Made by a program: the position numbers and the translations under genes. Under the pieces are notes generated by a model. The model saw only the letters and a list, made by a program, of their open reading frames with translations. It searched no databases and was not told the DNA's origin. Below, in pieces: positions 24,539-32,666 of a DNA stretch of 64,000 nt (its first letter is position 1; each line of letters begins with the position of its first letter). Origin of the DNA: DATHRK01 sp035465395 (GTDB lineage: Bacteria; Gemmatimonadota; Gemmatimonadetes; Longimicrobiales; RSA9); contig DATHRK010000084.1 of NCBI GenBank assembly GCA_035465395.1, forward strand, positions 1 through 64,000, written 5' to 3'.

Positions 24539-25510
24539 TTGACGCGCACGGCCCCGGTCGTGGTGGTGGGCGCAGGGGTCATAGGCCTCACCACGGCGAT
24601 CCGGTTGCTCGAACGTGCCCACCCGGTGCGCATCGTCGCCAGAGAGCTGCCTCCCCATACCACATCCGATGTCGCGGCCGCCGTCTGGTACCCCTACCTC
24701 GCGGAGCCCCGCTCCCGGGTCCTGCCGTGGAGCCGGGCGACGCGCGAAGCGCTCCAGCGGATCGCGGCCGCCGACGGGTCGGCGGGGGTGGACCAGGTCC
24801 GCCTCCTGGAGTTGTTCGCCGATACGGCCGAGCCGCCATGGTGGGGCTCCGCGCTGCCCGGCTTCGCGTGGGCCGACCCGTCGGACCTGCCCGCAGGGTA
24901 CGGCGCCGCGTACGACCTGCGAGTGCCGCGCATCGACACCCCGGTGCACATGCCCTGGTTGCTCGAGAGGGTGCGCGCGCTGGGCGGACGACTCCAGCGC
25001 GCGGCGATCGGTTCGCTGGATGACCTGCTGACGGGCGGGGCCGTGGTGGTGAACTGCGCCGGCCTGGAAGCCGGGGCGCTCGCCGGAGACCCCACGGTGC
25101 AACCCATCCGGGGCCAGGTCCTGCGGCTCGCACCGGTGCCGGGAGTGACGACCGCGCTCGTCGATGAGGGGAATCCGCTCGGCATCACCTACGTCATCCC
25201 CCGGAGCCGCGACATCGTGGTCGGCGGCACGGCGGAGCGCGGCGATGGCCGATCCGTCCCCGACCCGGAGACGGCCGCGGCGATCCTGGACCGGGCCGTG
25301 CGGCTGGAGCCGCGCCTGGCAGGCGCCCCGGTGCTCGGGCACGCGGTGGGCCTGCGTCCGGGGCGACCCGCCGTGCGGCTGGAATCCGAGCCCCACGAGC
25401 GCGGTGTCATCGTGCACAATTACGGACACGGGGGCTCCGGCTTCACCCTCTGCTGGGCGTGTGCCGACGAGGCGGCCGACCTCGTGGAGGGCGTACTCGC
25501 GGACGGTTGA
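24539..25510 (+). CDS. D-amino-acid oxidase (FAD-dependent)
   Basis: 323 residues from a TTG start at 24539. The FAD-binding Rossmann motif VVGAGVIGLTTA opens the protein. RGQVLRL, YVIPRSRDIVVGGT, GLRPGRPAVRLE and the C-terminal HNYGHGGSGFTLCWACA are the signature blocks of D-amino-acid oxidases. The enzyme oxidises D-amino acids to keto acids, ammonia and hydrogen peroxide. Putative active-site Tyr and Arg are seen in the YVIPR and GLRPGRP blocks. It lies 37 nt after the beta-lactamase homologue; a link through D-amino-acid or cell-wall turnover is possible but is inference from position only. Confidence 0.9.
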   Translation: MTRTAPVVVVGAGVIGLTTAIRLLERAHPVRIVARELPPHTTSDVAAAVWYPYLAEPRSRVLPWSRATREALQRIAAADGSAGVDQVRLLELFADTAEPPWWGSALPGFAWADPSDLPAGYGAAYDLRVPRIDTPVHMPWLLERVRALGGRLQRAAIGSLDDLLTGGAVVVNCAGLEAGALAGDPTVQPIRGQVLRLAPVPGVTTALVDEGNPLGITYVIPRSRDIVVGGTAERGDGRSVPDPETAAAILDRAVRLEPRLAGAPVLGHAVGLRPGRPAVRLESEPHERGVIVHNYGHGGSGFTLCWACADEAADLVEGVLADG

Positions 25511-25551
25511 ACCAGGGACGCCCCGCCCGCCCCCGGGACCGGCGCACCGGT

Positions 25552-25619
25552 CGTGACGGTGGCACGACGGGACACGCCCCGGAGCCGTGACGGTGGCGCG
25601 ACGGGGCACGCCCCGGAGC
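25552..25619. repeat. 34-bp tandem duplication
   Basis: Two adjacent 34-bp copies (25552-25585, 25586-25619) that differ at two positions. They lie in the 252-bp gap between the oxidase and the helix-hairpin-helix gene; the rest of that gap shows nothing else recognisable. Confidence 0.9.
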
Positions 25620-25762
25620 CGCGCCGGCGGCCTCCGGCGGCGGCGCGTCGCGAATCCCCGCGCAGCTCCGCCGGCGCCCTTGCGAGTCGCCCGCCCGGAT
25701 GTTTTTGTGGGCTTCCCGCCGATGTCCCGACATCACCGACACGCCCGACGAAGGGGGCCGCC

Positions 25763-26095
25763 ATGACCGAATCCGGGGGGATCCCGCTGTCCAGGTTCGA
25801 GGCCAAGAGGGCGGCGTTGATCGACCTGCAGCGCATCCCCGGAGTCGGACCCTCCATCGCCAACGACCTCTGGGAGCTGGGCATAGAGCGCGTCGGCGAC
25901 CTACGCGGACGCGACCCCGAGGACCTCTTCGACGAGCACTGCGCGGTGCGCGAGGTGAGCGTGGACGCGTGCGTTCGCTACGTATTCCGCTGCGCGGTCT
26001 ACTTCGCCTCCGAGGCAGAGCCGGACCCGGCGCTGCTGCGCTGGTGGACGTGGAAGGACCGCGAAGCTCGGCCCGAAGGGCCCCTCACGGCCTGA
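25763..26095 (+). CDS. Helix-hairpin-helix protein (Cdd1/pathogenicity-locus type)
   Basis: 110 residues from ATG 25763; the frame is open much further upstream but only through repeat-bearing, low-complexity sequence. The core has LIDLQRIPGVGPSIANDLWELGI, a helix-hairpin-helix motif with the GVGPS hairpin, then LRGRDPEDLFDEHC and a Cys-containing C-terminal half (CVRYVFRCAVYFA) ending in WWTWKDRE. This is the pattern of the small Cdd1-like family; the HhH motif suggests DNA or protein binding, with no known reaction. Convergent with uridine kinase, 12 nt apart. Confidence 0.85.
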   Translation: MTESGGIPLSRFEAKRAALIDLQRIPGVGPSIANDLWELGIERVGDLRGRDPEDLFDEHCAVREVSVDACVRYVFRCAVYFASEAEPDPALLRWWTWKDREARPEGPLTA

Positions 26096-26107
26096 GCCGA
26101 CTTCCCG

Positions 26108-26758
26108 TCAGTCGGTCGGGGTCTCCGATCCGGCCAGCAGGATCGCGCTGACCTTCGTGACCAGCACGTCCACCGCCACATCGTTGTACCCACCCCCAGG
26201 GACGATCAGGTCGGCCCACCGCTTGCTCGGCTCCACGAACTCGATGTGCATCGGACGCACCGTCAGGGCGTACTGCCGCAGGACGGACTCCACCGCTCGG
26301 TCGCGCTCTTCGAGATCCCGCCTGAGCCGGCGCATCAGTCGCACGTCGGCGTCCGTGTCCACGAAGACCTTGATGTCCATGAGCTCGCGCAGGGCGGGCA
26401 GCGCGAGAATCAGGATCCCGTCGACGATGAGCACGCTGGCGGGACGCACCGTGCGCGTCTCGGCGCGACGCTCGTGGGCCGCGAAGTCGTAGAGCGGCAC
26501 CTCCACGGGACGGCCCGCCTTCAGCTCCTTCAGGTGTGAGACCAGGAGCTCGGTCTCGAGGGAGTCGGGGTGGTCGTAGTTGATCTTGGCCCGGTCCTCG
26601 AACGGCAGGTCCCCCAGATCGCGGTAGTAGGCGTCGTGGTGGATCACCGCCACGCGTGGGACCGCGAGCCCTTCCACGATGCGGCGCACGACCGTGCTCT
26701 TGCCCGACCCCGAGCCGCCGGCGACGCCGATGGTGACCGGGGCCGGCTCGGCTACCAC
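26108..26758 (-). CDS. udk: Uridine kinase
   Basis: Phosphorylates uridine and cytidine with ATP or GTP for pyrimidine salvage. P-loop GGSGSGKST is close to the N-terminus, followed by HHDAYYRDL, INYDHPDSLETELL, PLYDFAAHERR, the Walker B-like VLIVDGILIL and VFVDTDADVRLMRRLRRDLEER. GTG 26758 gives 216 residues, the usual Udk size; a longer open frame 5' lies inside the DUF429 gene. The start overlaps the DUF429 stop by 7 nt, so the two are probably coupled. The C-terminus ends in an invariant-looking DLIVPGGGYNDVA block. Confidence 0.93.
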   Translation of the reverse strand: MVAEPAPVTIGVAGGSGSGKSTVVRRIVEGLAVPRVAVIHHDAYYRDLGDLPFEDRAKINYDHPDSLETELLVSHLKELKAGRPVEVPLYDFAAHERRAETRTVRPASVLIVDGILILALPALRELMDIKVFVDTDADVRLMRRLRRDLEERDRAVESVLRQYALTVRPMHIEFVEPSKRWADLIVPGGGYNDVAVDVLVTKVSAILLAGSETPTD

Positions 26759-27423
26759 GGCAGCCCGCGGAAAGTCTCGTCCAGGACCACGAAGGGCCCG
26801 CGGCCCCTCAGCCCGGGCGCCGCGCTCGTGAGCCGACGCAGCATCCCAGGCGCGCGGTGGAACAGGAACGCGATAGTGGCGCAGACGAGCGCGTCCACGG
26901 TGCCCTCCTCGACCTCCTCGACGGCGGCGGCGCCGCGAATCGAGAAGCGCCTGGTCCACGCGTCCCACAGGGGCCTTGCGGCCTCACGCGCGCCCTTGCC
27001 CCGGCCGTAACCGTGTATCAGCTCCATGTTCTCGCGCAACGCGAAGTAGATGCACGAGCGCGGGTGCGTCTCGAGGATCGTGCCGACCACCCCGCCCAGG
27101 TAGTCGGACAGCTGTCGGCCGCGAGCGGGCACCGCCTTCATCGAGTTCTGGGAGACGACCCAGTCGCGCGCGCCCGAGGGCAGCATCGCGCGAAGCTGCT
27201 CGTCGCTGTCGCGCAGGCCCCTGTCCTCGTCGAGCGCCCAGGTGAGCGGCGCGTCGATCGCGACCGAGACGACGTCGTGCTCGCCGGCGTAGTCGACGAT
27301 CTCACGTAGCGTGGTCGTCCGGGGCGCCTCGACGAGCTCCGGCCAGCCTTCGGCATCGGCCAGCCTGCAAAGCCAGGTGTTCGTCGCCCCGGCCATGTCC
27401 ACACCGGCGTATTCGATCCGCAT
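26752..27423 (-). CDS. DUF429-family protein
   Basis: 223 residues. The opening EYAGVDMAGATNTWL, the central VSVAIDAPLTW with an acidic residue at strand 4, and the later ETHPRSCIYFAL and EEGTVDALVCATIAFL blocks match DUF429, a predicted RNase H-like fold nuclease family with conserved Asp/Glu residues (here D9, the Asp in IDAPL, E in ETHP and D in VDAL). The biological role is unknown. It starts 28 nt after the DinB gene and ends overlapping udk, within a four-gene minus-strand set. Confidence 0.8.
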   Translation of the reverse strand: MRIEYAGVDMAGATNTWLCRLADAEGWPELVEAPRTTTLREIVDYAGEHDVVSVAIDAPLTWALDEDRGLRDSDEQLRAMLPSGARDWVVSQNSMKAVPARGRQLSDYLGGVVGTILETHPRSCIYFALRENMELIHGYGRGKGAREAARPLWDAWTRRFSIRGAAAVEEVEEGTVDALVCATIAFLFHRAPGMLRRLTSAAPGLRGRGPFVVLDETFRGLPW

Positions 27424-27451
27424 CGTCTCTGCTCCCGTCCAGCGCCCGTCG

Positions 27452-27928
27452 CTACCAGGTGTCGCCGACGCCGGGCGGCGGCCACGCGCCGAGACTTCGG
27501 CGCAACAGCACGACCTGACCGGCGTGATACGCATTGTGAGCCGCGAGCAGGGCGAGCCCGTGCGCGCGGTTGATGCCTCCCCAGTGCGGCAAGGCTCGCT
27601 CAAGATCGGGGCCGCCCGCGATCGCGAGTGCACGCGCGACGCCGCGCCGGAACGCCTCGACGGCCGCCTCCCAGTCGGCGAGCCCGGCGGGCGCGGCCGG
27701 GCCCGGCCAGCCGTCCGCCGCGCTCGGCGGCGTGGGCACGTCCTCGCCGTCGAGCCGCCGCAGGTATACCTCCTGCCAGTAGCGCATGTGCGCCAGGATC
27801 TCGGAGATCGTGTGCGGCCCGGCCCCGGCCTGCCCGGCCAGATCCGGCGACAGGGCATCGAAACAGCGCGCCGGATCCGCGTGAGAGCGCTCGCCGCTCA
27901 GCAGCCAGACCAGGATGTTCGTCTTCAC
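27452..27928 (-). CDS. DinB-family protein
   Basis: 158 residues from GTG 27928 (VKTNILVWLLSGE). The DinB four-helix bundle is indicated by HTISEILAHMRYWQEVYLRRLDG and the C-terminal LALLAAHNAYHAGQVVLLRRSLGAWPPP, which carries the conserved HNAYHxGQ metal-binding pair; a third His is in EILAHM. It is therefore closer to the metal-binding consensus than the DinB protein at 22883. Function unknown. It lies between the dipeptidase (22 nt upstream) and DUF429. Confidence 0.85.
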   Translation of the reverse strand: MKTNILVWLLSGERSHADPARCFDALSPDLAGQAGAGPHTISEILAHMRYWQEVYLRRLDGEDVPTPPSAADGWPGPAAPAGLADWEAAVEAFRRGVARALAIAGGPDLERALPHWGGINRAHGLALLAAHNAYHAGQVVLLRRSLGAWPPPGVGDTW

Positions 27929-27950
27929 GGGCGTCGGGCGGGCGGGTCGC

Positions 27951-29258
27951 TCACTCCGGTACCAGGCCGTCCTGGACGACGCGGGGCTCCTCCTCCGCGC
28001 GCAGCCGCGCGGCGACCTCCTCCATCGCCCGCAACGCTCGCAGGACGTTGCCCGAGGCGATCTTGCGCAGGTCGTCCTCGGAATGACCCCGGCGCAGCAG
28101 CTCGGCGAAGAGATAGGGGAAGCGGCTGACGTCCTCCAGTCCGACGATCGTGGAGGAGATGCCGTCGAAGTCGGAGCCGATCCCCACGTGGTCGATACCG
28201 GCCACGTCGATGAGGTGCTCGATGTGGTCCGCCATGTCGGAGATCGTGCCGCGCGGCTGTGGGTGTTCCTGCTGCCAGGCGCGGAGCGCGGCGGCGATCG
28301 CCTCCCGGTCATCGAGCGAGCGGGACAGCTCCTCGCGGACGGAGTCGCGGGAAGCGGACCATGCACCGGCATCGGGGGCCACGAACGCCGGAACGAACGT
28401 CGCCATGACCACGCCGCCGTTGGCCGGCAGCATGCGCAGCACGTCGTCGGGGACGTTGCGCGGATGCGGGTTGAGCGCGCGGGCCGAGGAGTGGGAGAAG
28501 ATGACGGGGGCGCGAGACACGCGCTGCGCGTCGAGCATCGTCTCGCGGCTCACGTGCGAGATGTCCACGAAGATTCCCAGGCGGTTCATCTCGCGGACGA
28601 CGTCCTCTCCGAACTCGGTCAGCCCGTTGTGCTGGGGCGCGTCCGTCGAGGCATCGGCCCAGCCGTGCGTTTGCGAGTGCGTGAGCGTGATGTAGCGGAC
28701 CCCCAGGTCGTGGAGCATGCGGAGTGCGGCGAGCGATCCTTCGATGGCGTGGCCTCCCTCGAGGCCGATCAGGGAGGCGACCCGACCGGAGGCGCGTATG
28801 CGCTCCACGTCGGCGGCGGTGTAGGCCATCGCGAGCTGGTCCGGATACGCGGCCGCGAGGCGGTGGACCGCGTCGATCTCCTCCATCGCCCTTCGCAGGG
28901 CGCCGCCTCCCATGTAGTCCACCGAGACGTAGGCCGACCAGAACTGCATGCCCACGCCTCCCTCGCGCAGGCGCACGAAGTCGGTGTGGAAACGATCGCC
29001 GCGCACCGACAGGTCGAAGCGGCGTGGTTCCCCGCCCGCCTCATCGAGCACCTTCGAGGGCAGGTCGTTGTGTCCGTCGAAGACCGGGGCATCGGCGAGC
29101 AACGCGCGCGCCTGTGCGAGCAACTCCGGCGGGGGCTCGGGCCACTGCTGCTGTGCCGCCGAGGCGACCGACGACGCGCTCAACGACGGCGTCGGCAGGG
29201 CTACGAGGAAGGCCGTCACCCACGCGGCGCGCCAAACGTTTCCCGTTGATGGATCCAT
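27951..29258 (-). CDS. Membrane (renal-type) dipeptidase, exported
   Basis: 435 residues from ATG 29258, with GGGAG upstream. A signal peptide (AWVTAFLVALPTPSLSASS) is followed by the M19 dipeptidase fold: zinc ligands in DGHNDLP (HxD), the bridging Glu in LIGLEGGHA, His in DISHVSRETM and FSHSSARAL, and GIGSDFDG near the end. M19 enzymes cleave dipeptides, including D-configured C-terminal residues, and can act in the periplasm on cell-wall or food peptides. First gene of a minus-strand set with DinB, DUF429 and uridine kinase. Divergent from the acidic protein at 29463 across 204 bp. Confidence 0.93.
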   Translation of the reverse strand: MDPSTGNVWRAAWVTAFLVALPTPSLSASSVASAAQQQWPEPPPELLAQARALLADAPVFDGHNDLPSKVLDEAGGEPRRFDLSVRGDRFHTDFVRLREGGVGMQFWSAYVSVDYMGGGALRRAMEEIDAVHRLAAAYPDQLAMAYTAADVERIRASGRVASLIGLEGGHAIEGSLAALRMLHDLGVRYITLTHSQTHGWADASTDAPQHNGLTEFGEDVVREMNRLGIFVDISHVSRETMLDAQRVSRAPVIFSHSSARALNPHPRNVPDDVLRMLPANGGVVMATFVPAFVAPDAGAWSASRDSVREELSRSLDDREAIAAALRAWQQEHPQPRGTISDMADHIEHLIDVAGIDHVGIGSDFDGISSTIVGLEDVSRFPYLFAELLRRGHSEDDLRKIASGNVLRALRAMEEVAARLRAEEEPRVVQDGLVPE

Positions 29259-29462
29259 GCGGAACGTCTCCCTTTCGTCGATCCCGACGGTCGTCGTGGC
29301 CGCCGACGCGTGCGTTCGCGCGCGCCGCTCTCGCGCTCGGCGCCGGGGACCGCACCCCGGCGCCGGGGTATCCATGGAGCGTAGGGTCGGGTACGGCAAT
29401 CCCGGCCTCCTGCGTGCGCGCGCGCGACCGACACCGCGGCGCTGGACCTCGGAGGAGGTTTC

Positions 29463-30032
29463 TTGGACGAACTGATCGTCGTCACGTACCCGCAGCCCCT
29501 GTCCATCGAGGCACGTCGCGTGGACCACCACGCAGTGCCGGATGGAGGTATCGGGCTCGCGTACTACTTCCGCGGCAACGTCATCGCCCGAGGCGTCGTG
29601 TCCCGCGAGGGCCTCGAAGCGATCGACAAGCTCCTACGCACGCCCGTGCCCGTCGCCCTCGCCGCGAGCGAGGACGAGGACGGGAACATCGAAGGGCGCG
29701 TGTGCCTCGTCCTGCCCATGCAGGGACGAGGCGAGGACGCTGGCCGCGAGGAGAGCGACGAGGAGGAATGGCGGTCGAGCGTGCCCAGCGCCTCGTGGGA
29801 GGACAGCGTGCCGACCCCGCCGTGGGAGCAGGAAGACGATTCGCCGTACTCCGACGGCGGAGAGAGGTCGCACGTCGCGCTGCTGCCTATCGGCAACGTG
29901 GTGCGCAGCTCGCACGACAGGCACCACCCGGATGTCGCGGGCGACGCCCGCGAGATGCTGGAGAACCTGCTGTCCGGCCAGGCGAAGGACGCCGACCGCA
30001 AGGCGATCGACGATCTCCTGAAGAGCTTGTGA
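29463..30032 (+). CDS. Acidic protein of unknown function (189 aa)
   Basis: A TTG start at 29463 is supported by GGAGGAGG a few bases upstream. The first 85 residues look folded (IVVTYPQPLSIEARRV, GGIGLAYYFRGNVIARGVV). A strongly acidic, Trp-containing linker follows (about residues 90-135, with EESDEEEW and SWEDSVPTPPWEQEDD), then a short C-terminal helix (AREMLENLLSGQAKDADRKAIDDLLKSL). No family recognised; cytoplasmic by composition. Confidence 0.7.
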   Translation: MDELIVVTYPQPLSIEARRVDHHAVPDGGIGLAYYFRGNVIARGVVSREGLEAIDKLLRTPVPVALAASEDEDGNIEGRVCLVLPMQGRGEDAGREESDEEEWRSSVPSASWEDSVPTPPWEQEDDSPYSDGGERSHVALLPIGNVVRSSHDRHHPDVAGDAREMLENLLSGQAKDADRKAIDDLLKSL

Positions 30033-30160
30033 CTCGACGCCCGGGCCTCTGCGCCCGAGGTTCGTAGACGCCCGCGGCTCAGCCCCTGCCCGGGCCGGTC
30101 CTGCGGTTTCGCCCCTCCCCCGCGCTGGCCCGTCTACTGGCCCGTTCCTAGTTTCGCCCC

Positions 30161-31120
30161 ATGCTCACCGCGGTCACGAGTCCGGCCGTCGAGGCGTCGG
30201 CCGTCGAAGGCCGGTACCGCGACACGTTTCGGCGCTTGCACGCCGGACACTCGGCGTGCGCCTCCGACGAATGGCTCGACGCGCCGTGCATCCCCGCCGG
30301 CGGCGGCCCGACCGCTCCGGTGGTGTGGTCGCGCAGGAACGGCCCCTGGCGCCGCGTCGACGTGCTCTGGATCGGCGCCGCCCCGGGCAACGACGGCGGC
30401 CTCGGCGAGGGCGCGCTGGGCTCCCACGGGACCCGAATCCCGTTCGGCGGCGACATCGCGGGCGCCAACCTGGACCTGCTGCTCTCCGCCATCGGACTCA
30501 CCCGCGACGACACTTTCATAGCCGCCGCCCTCAACCGTCTGCCGGAACGCGGCGGCGGCGAGCCGCGGGTGGCCGAGTTGGCACGCCCGGCAGGCGATTT
30601 CCCCGACAGCGTGGAGGCACTTCGAGCCACCATCCTGGCGAGCGGCGCCGCGCTGGTCGTCGCGCTCGGCAACGTGGCCCTGCGAAGCGCACTCGCGGCG
30701 GCCTGCGACCGGACCGGTGCCCCCCTGCGGCTGCCGGGCCTGGGGCGGATCGAGGCCGACGGGTTTCGCCGCGGCGTCGCGCGACGCTGGCCCGAGGCAG
30801 GCGAAAGCGCGCCGGCGGCGGGCGAGGATTTTCGCGCCGCCTGGGAGCGGGCGTGGGGGCCGAGGCCGCTCCCCCACCTGCTGTGGCTGCTGCACCCCAG
30901 CGCGCAGAACATGAGCCCCTACGCGGGGCCGGGGACGAGCTTCCACCGCCGGATGGTGGACACCAGGACGGCGCTCGTCCGCGTAGCGAGCGAGCTGGGC
31001 ATCGGCGGCGGTGGCGGGACGGGGCGGTCCCGGAGCGTGTACGAGACAGCCGAGTGGCGCGAGCGGGTCGGGCCGCGGCACGACCCGCTCGTCGCCCTGT
31101 GGCGGCGGAAGGGGTTGTAG
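30161..31120 (+). CDS. Uracil-DNA glycosylase-superfamily protein (divergent)
   Basis: 319 residues. Motif 1 is VLWIGAAPGNDGG (family 4 enzymes have GEAPG, family 5 GLAPG), followed after an inserted loop by FGGDIAGANLDLLLSAIGL. The mid-region LVVALGNVALRSAL and the second catalytic motif LLHPSAQN (HPS) complete the UDG fold. No four-cysteine iron-sulfur cluster of the family 4/5 type is evident: the few Cys residues (CASDEWLDAPC, CDRTGA) are oddly spaced. It probably recognises damaged bases in DNA, but the subfamily is unclear. Followed 4 nt later by a small gene and then an MBL-fold gene. Confidence 0.75.
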   Translation: MLTAVTSPAVEASAVEGRYRDTFRRLHAGHSACASDEWLDAPCIPAGGGPTAPVVWSRRNGPWRRVDVLWIGAAPGNDGGLGEGALGSHGTRIPFGGDIAGANLDLLLSAIGLTRDDTFIAAALNRLPERGGGEPRVAELARPAGDFPDSVEALRATILASGAALVVALGNVALRSALAAACDRTGAPLRLPGLGRIEADGFRRGVARRWPEAGESAPAAGEDFRAAWERAWGPRPLPHLLWLLHPSAQNMSPYAGPGTSFHRRMVDTRTALVRVASELGIGGGGGTGRSRSVYETAEWRERVGPRHDPLVALWRRKGL

Positions 31121-31124
31121 CGCC

Positions 31125-31394
31125 GTGGGCTTCGCTCCGCGGCCGCGGACCGCCGGAATCCCGACGGTGCTCGTGCGGCTGTCCACGGACGACGGCGAAA
31201 TCGCATTCCGGGCGCGCTGGCGCGAAACGGCGCTGGCGCTGCAGAGGCGCATCCTCTACCGGCTGCGCGAGGGCAAGCCGCTCTGGTTCGAGGACGACAG
31301 GGGCCGCGATCTGTGCTTCCGCCCCGAGTGCATTTCCGGCGCGGTCGTCGACGGCCGCCCGGATGGTCTACCACTATCCCAGGAGAAGGCATGA
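31125..31394 (+). CDS. Small protein of unknown function (89 aa)
   Basis: GTG 31125 begins 4 nt after the glycosylase-like gene stop, and its TGA overlaps the next ATG (ATGA), a position that supports a real coupled gene. The sequence (TVLVRLSTDDGEIAFRARWRE, then YRLREGKPLWFEDDRGRDLCFRPE) suggests a small beta-rich domain. No family recognised. Confidence 0.55.
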   Translation: MGFAPRPRTAGIPTVLVRLSTDDGEIAFRARWRETALALQRRILYRLREGKPLWFEDDRGRDLCFRPECISGAVVDGRPDGLPLSQEKA

Positions 31395-32281
31395 CGCGTT
31401 CGACCGGCTGCGGTTGGGTGTGCGCGACCGTCCTGCTTGCGGCGCCGCTCGCCGCTCAGAACGACGCCGAGGTCGAGGTGTCCCCGGTGGCCGAAGGGGT
31501 CTGGCTGCTCACGGGCCGGGGGGGCAACGTCGGCGTCGCCGCGGGCGAGGAAGCCGTCTTCCTCGTCGACGATCAGTACGCTCCGCTCACCGAACCGATC
31601 CGGGACGCGATCGGCGAGCTCGGGTTCGGCGATGTGGATTTCGTGCTGAACACGCACTGGCACGGTGACCACACCGGCGGCAACGAGAACCTCGGTCGGG
31701 CGGGTGCGCTGATCGTCGCGCACCGAAACGTGCGGGAGCGCATGGGCTCGGATCAGTTCATCGAGGCGTTGGACCTCGCCGTGGAGGCCTCGCCGCCCGG
31801 GGCGCTGCCCGTCGTGACCTTCACGAACGACGTCACCTTCCACATCAACGGCCAGGATATCGAGGCGTTCCACGTACCCGCCGCGCACACCGATGGCGAC
31901 GCGCTGGTCGTGTTTCGGGGCGCCAACGTGATCCACATGGGCGACACGTTCTTCGCGGGGAGATACCCGTTCATCGACGTGTCCAGCGGGGGCTCCATCG
32001 ACGGAGTCATCGCCGCGGTCGAGGCCGGCATGGCGCTGGCGGACGAAGAGACGCGGATCATCCCCGGGCACGGGCCGCTGTCCACGGTGGCCGACCTGGA
32101 GGCGTACCGCGACGTCCTCGTGGCCGTCCGGCAGAACGTGGCGGCGATGATCGAAGAGGGGATGGGAGAGGAGGATGTCGTCGCGGCCGGCCCGTCCGCG
32201 GATTGGGACGAGACGTGGGGCGCCGGGTTCGTCGATCCCGAAGCTTTCGTGAGGAGCGTCTACGTTAGCCTGACCCGGTAG
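31391..32281 (+). CDS. Exported MBL-fold metallo-hydrolase
   Basis: 296 residues with a signal peptide (WVCATVLLAAPLAAQ). Zinc motif THWHGDHTGG (about residues 94-103), third histidine in VPAAHTDGD, bridging Asp in HMGDTFF and the final His in IIPGHGPLS give a complete metallo-beta-lactamase active site. Of all MBL proteins here this one is most like the periplasmic B-class and quinoprotein-relay relatives. The substrate is not predictable. ATG 31391 overlaps the preceding stop by 4 nt; an AGGAGAAGG site lies just upstream. Confidence 0.88.
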   Translation: MTRSTGCGWVCATVLLAAPLAAQNDAEVEVSPVAEGVWLLTGRGGNVGVAAGEEAVFLVDDQYAPLTEPIRDAIGELGFGDVDFVLNTHWHGDHTGGNENLGRAGALIVAHRNVRERMGSDQFIEALDLAVEASPPGALPVVTFTNDVTFHINGQDIEAFHVPAAHTDGDALVVFRGANVIHMGDTFFAGRYPFIDVSSGGSIDGVIAAVEAGMALADEETRIIPGHGPLSTVADLEAYRDVLVAVRQNVAAMIEEGMGEEDVVAAGPSADWDETWGAGFVDPEAFVRSVYVSLTR

Positions 32282-32293
32282 CGTCCACTCCGA

Positions 32294-32605
32294 TCAGTCG
32301 GTGGTGCCCCCGGTCAACCTGGCCTCTTGGGGCGGTTCGTTGGCCAGCCGCCGATCGAATTCGCGCGCCTCGTCCAGTCGGCCGACGTGATCCTCGAGCG
32401 CCTCGACCCGCTGCTCGAGGAACGCGATGCGCTCCTTGGCGACGAGCAGCTGCTCACCGCCGCCGTGCGCCTCGCGCCAGCTCGTCAACGCCTCCACCAT
32501 GGGCTTCGCCGCGAACCGCAGCGACAGCGCCGCGATCGGGATGAGGAACATCAAGCTCCCGAAGATGATGGCGCTCAGCGGGACGAGTATGTCCAGATCG
32601 GTCAT
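32294..32605 (-). CDS. Small PspB-like membrane/coiled-coil protein
   Basis: 103 residues: N-terminal membrane helix (LVPLSAIIFGSLMFLIPIAAL), a helical linker, then a coiled coil (VAKERIAFLEQRVEALEDHVGRLDE) closing with EFDRRLANEPPQEAR. ATG 32605 sits 5 nt after AGGAGG; a GTG one codon upstream is too close to that site. It shares layout and a C-terminal EF-x-RLAN motif with the protein at 5372-5632, so the two are probably paralogues. Function unknown; PspB-like proteins act in membrane-stress signalling. Confidence 0.7.
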   Translation of the reverse strand: MTDLDILVPLSAIIFGSLMFLIPIAALSLRFAAKPMVEALTSWREAHGGGEQLLVAKERIAFLEQRVEALEDHVGRLDEAREFDRRLANEPPQEARLTGGTTD

Positions 32606-32666
32606 CACCGCCTCCTGTCTTTGAACGTCGACCGGTCCGTACGGTAGCCCGGGGATCCGGTTTCGG

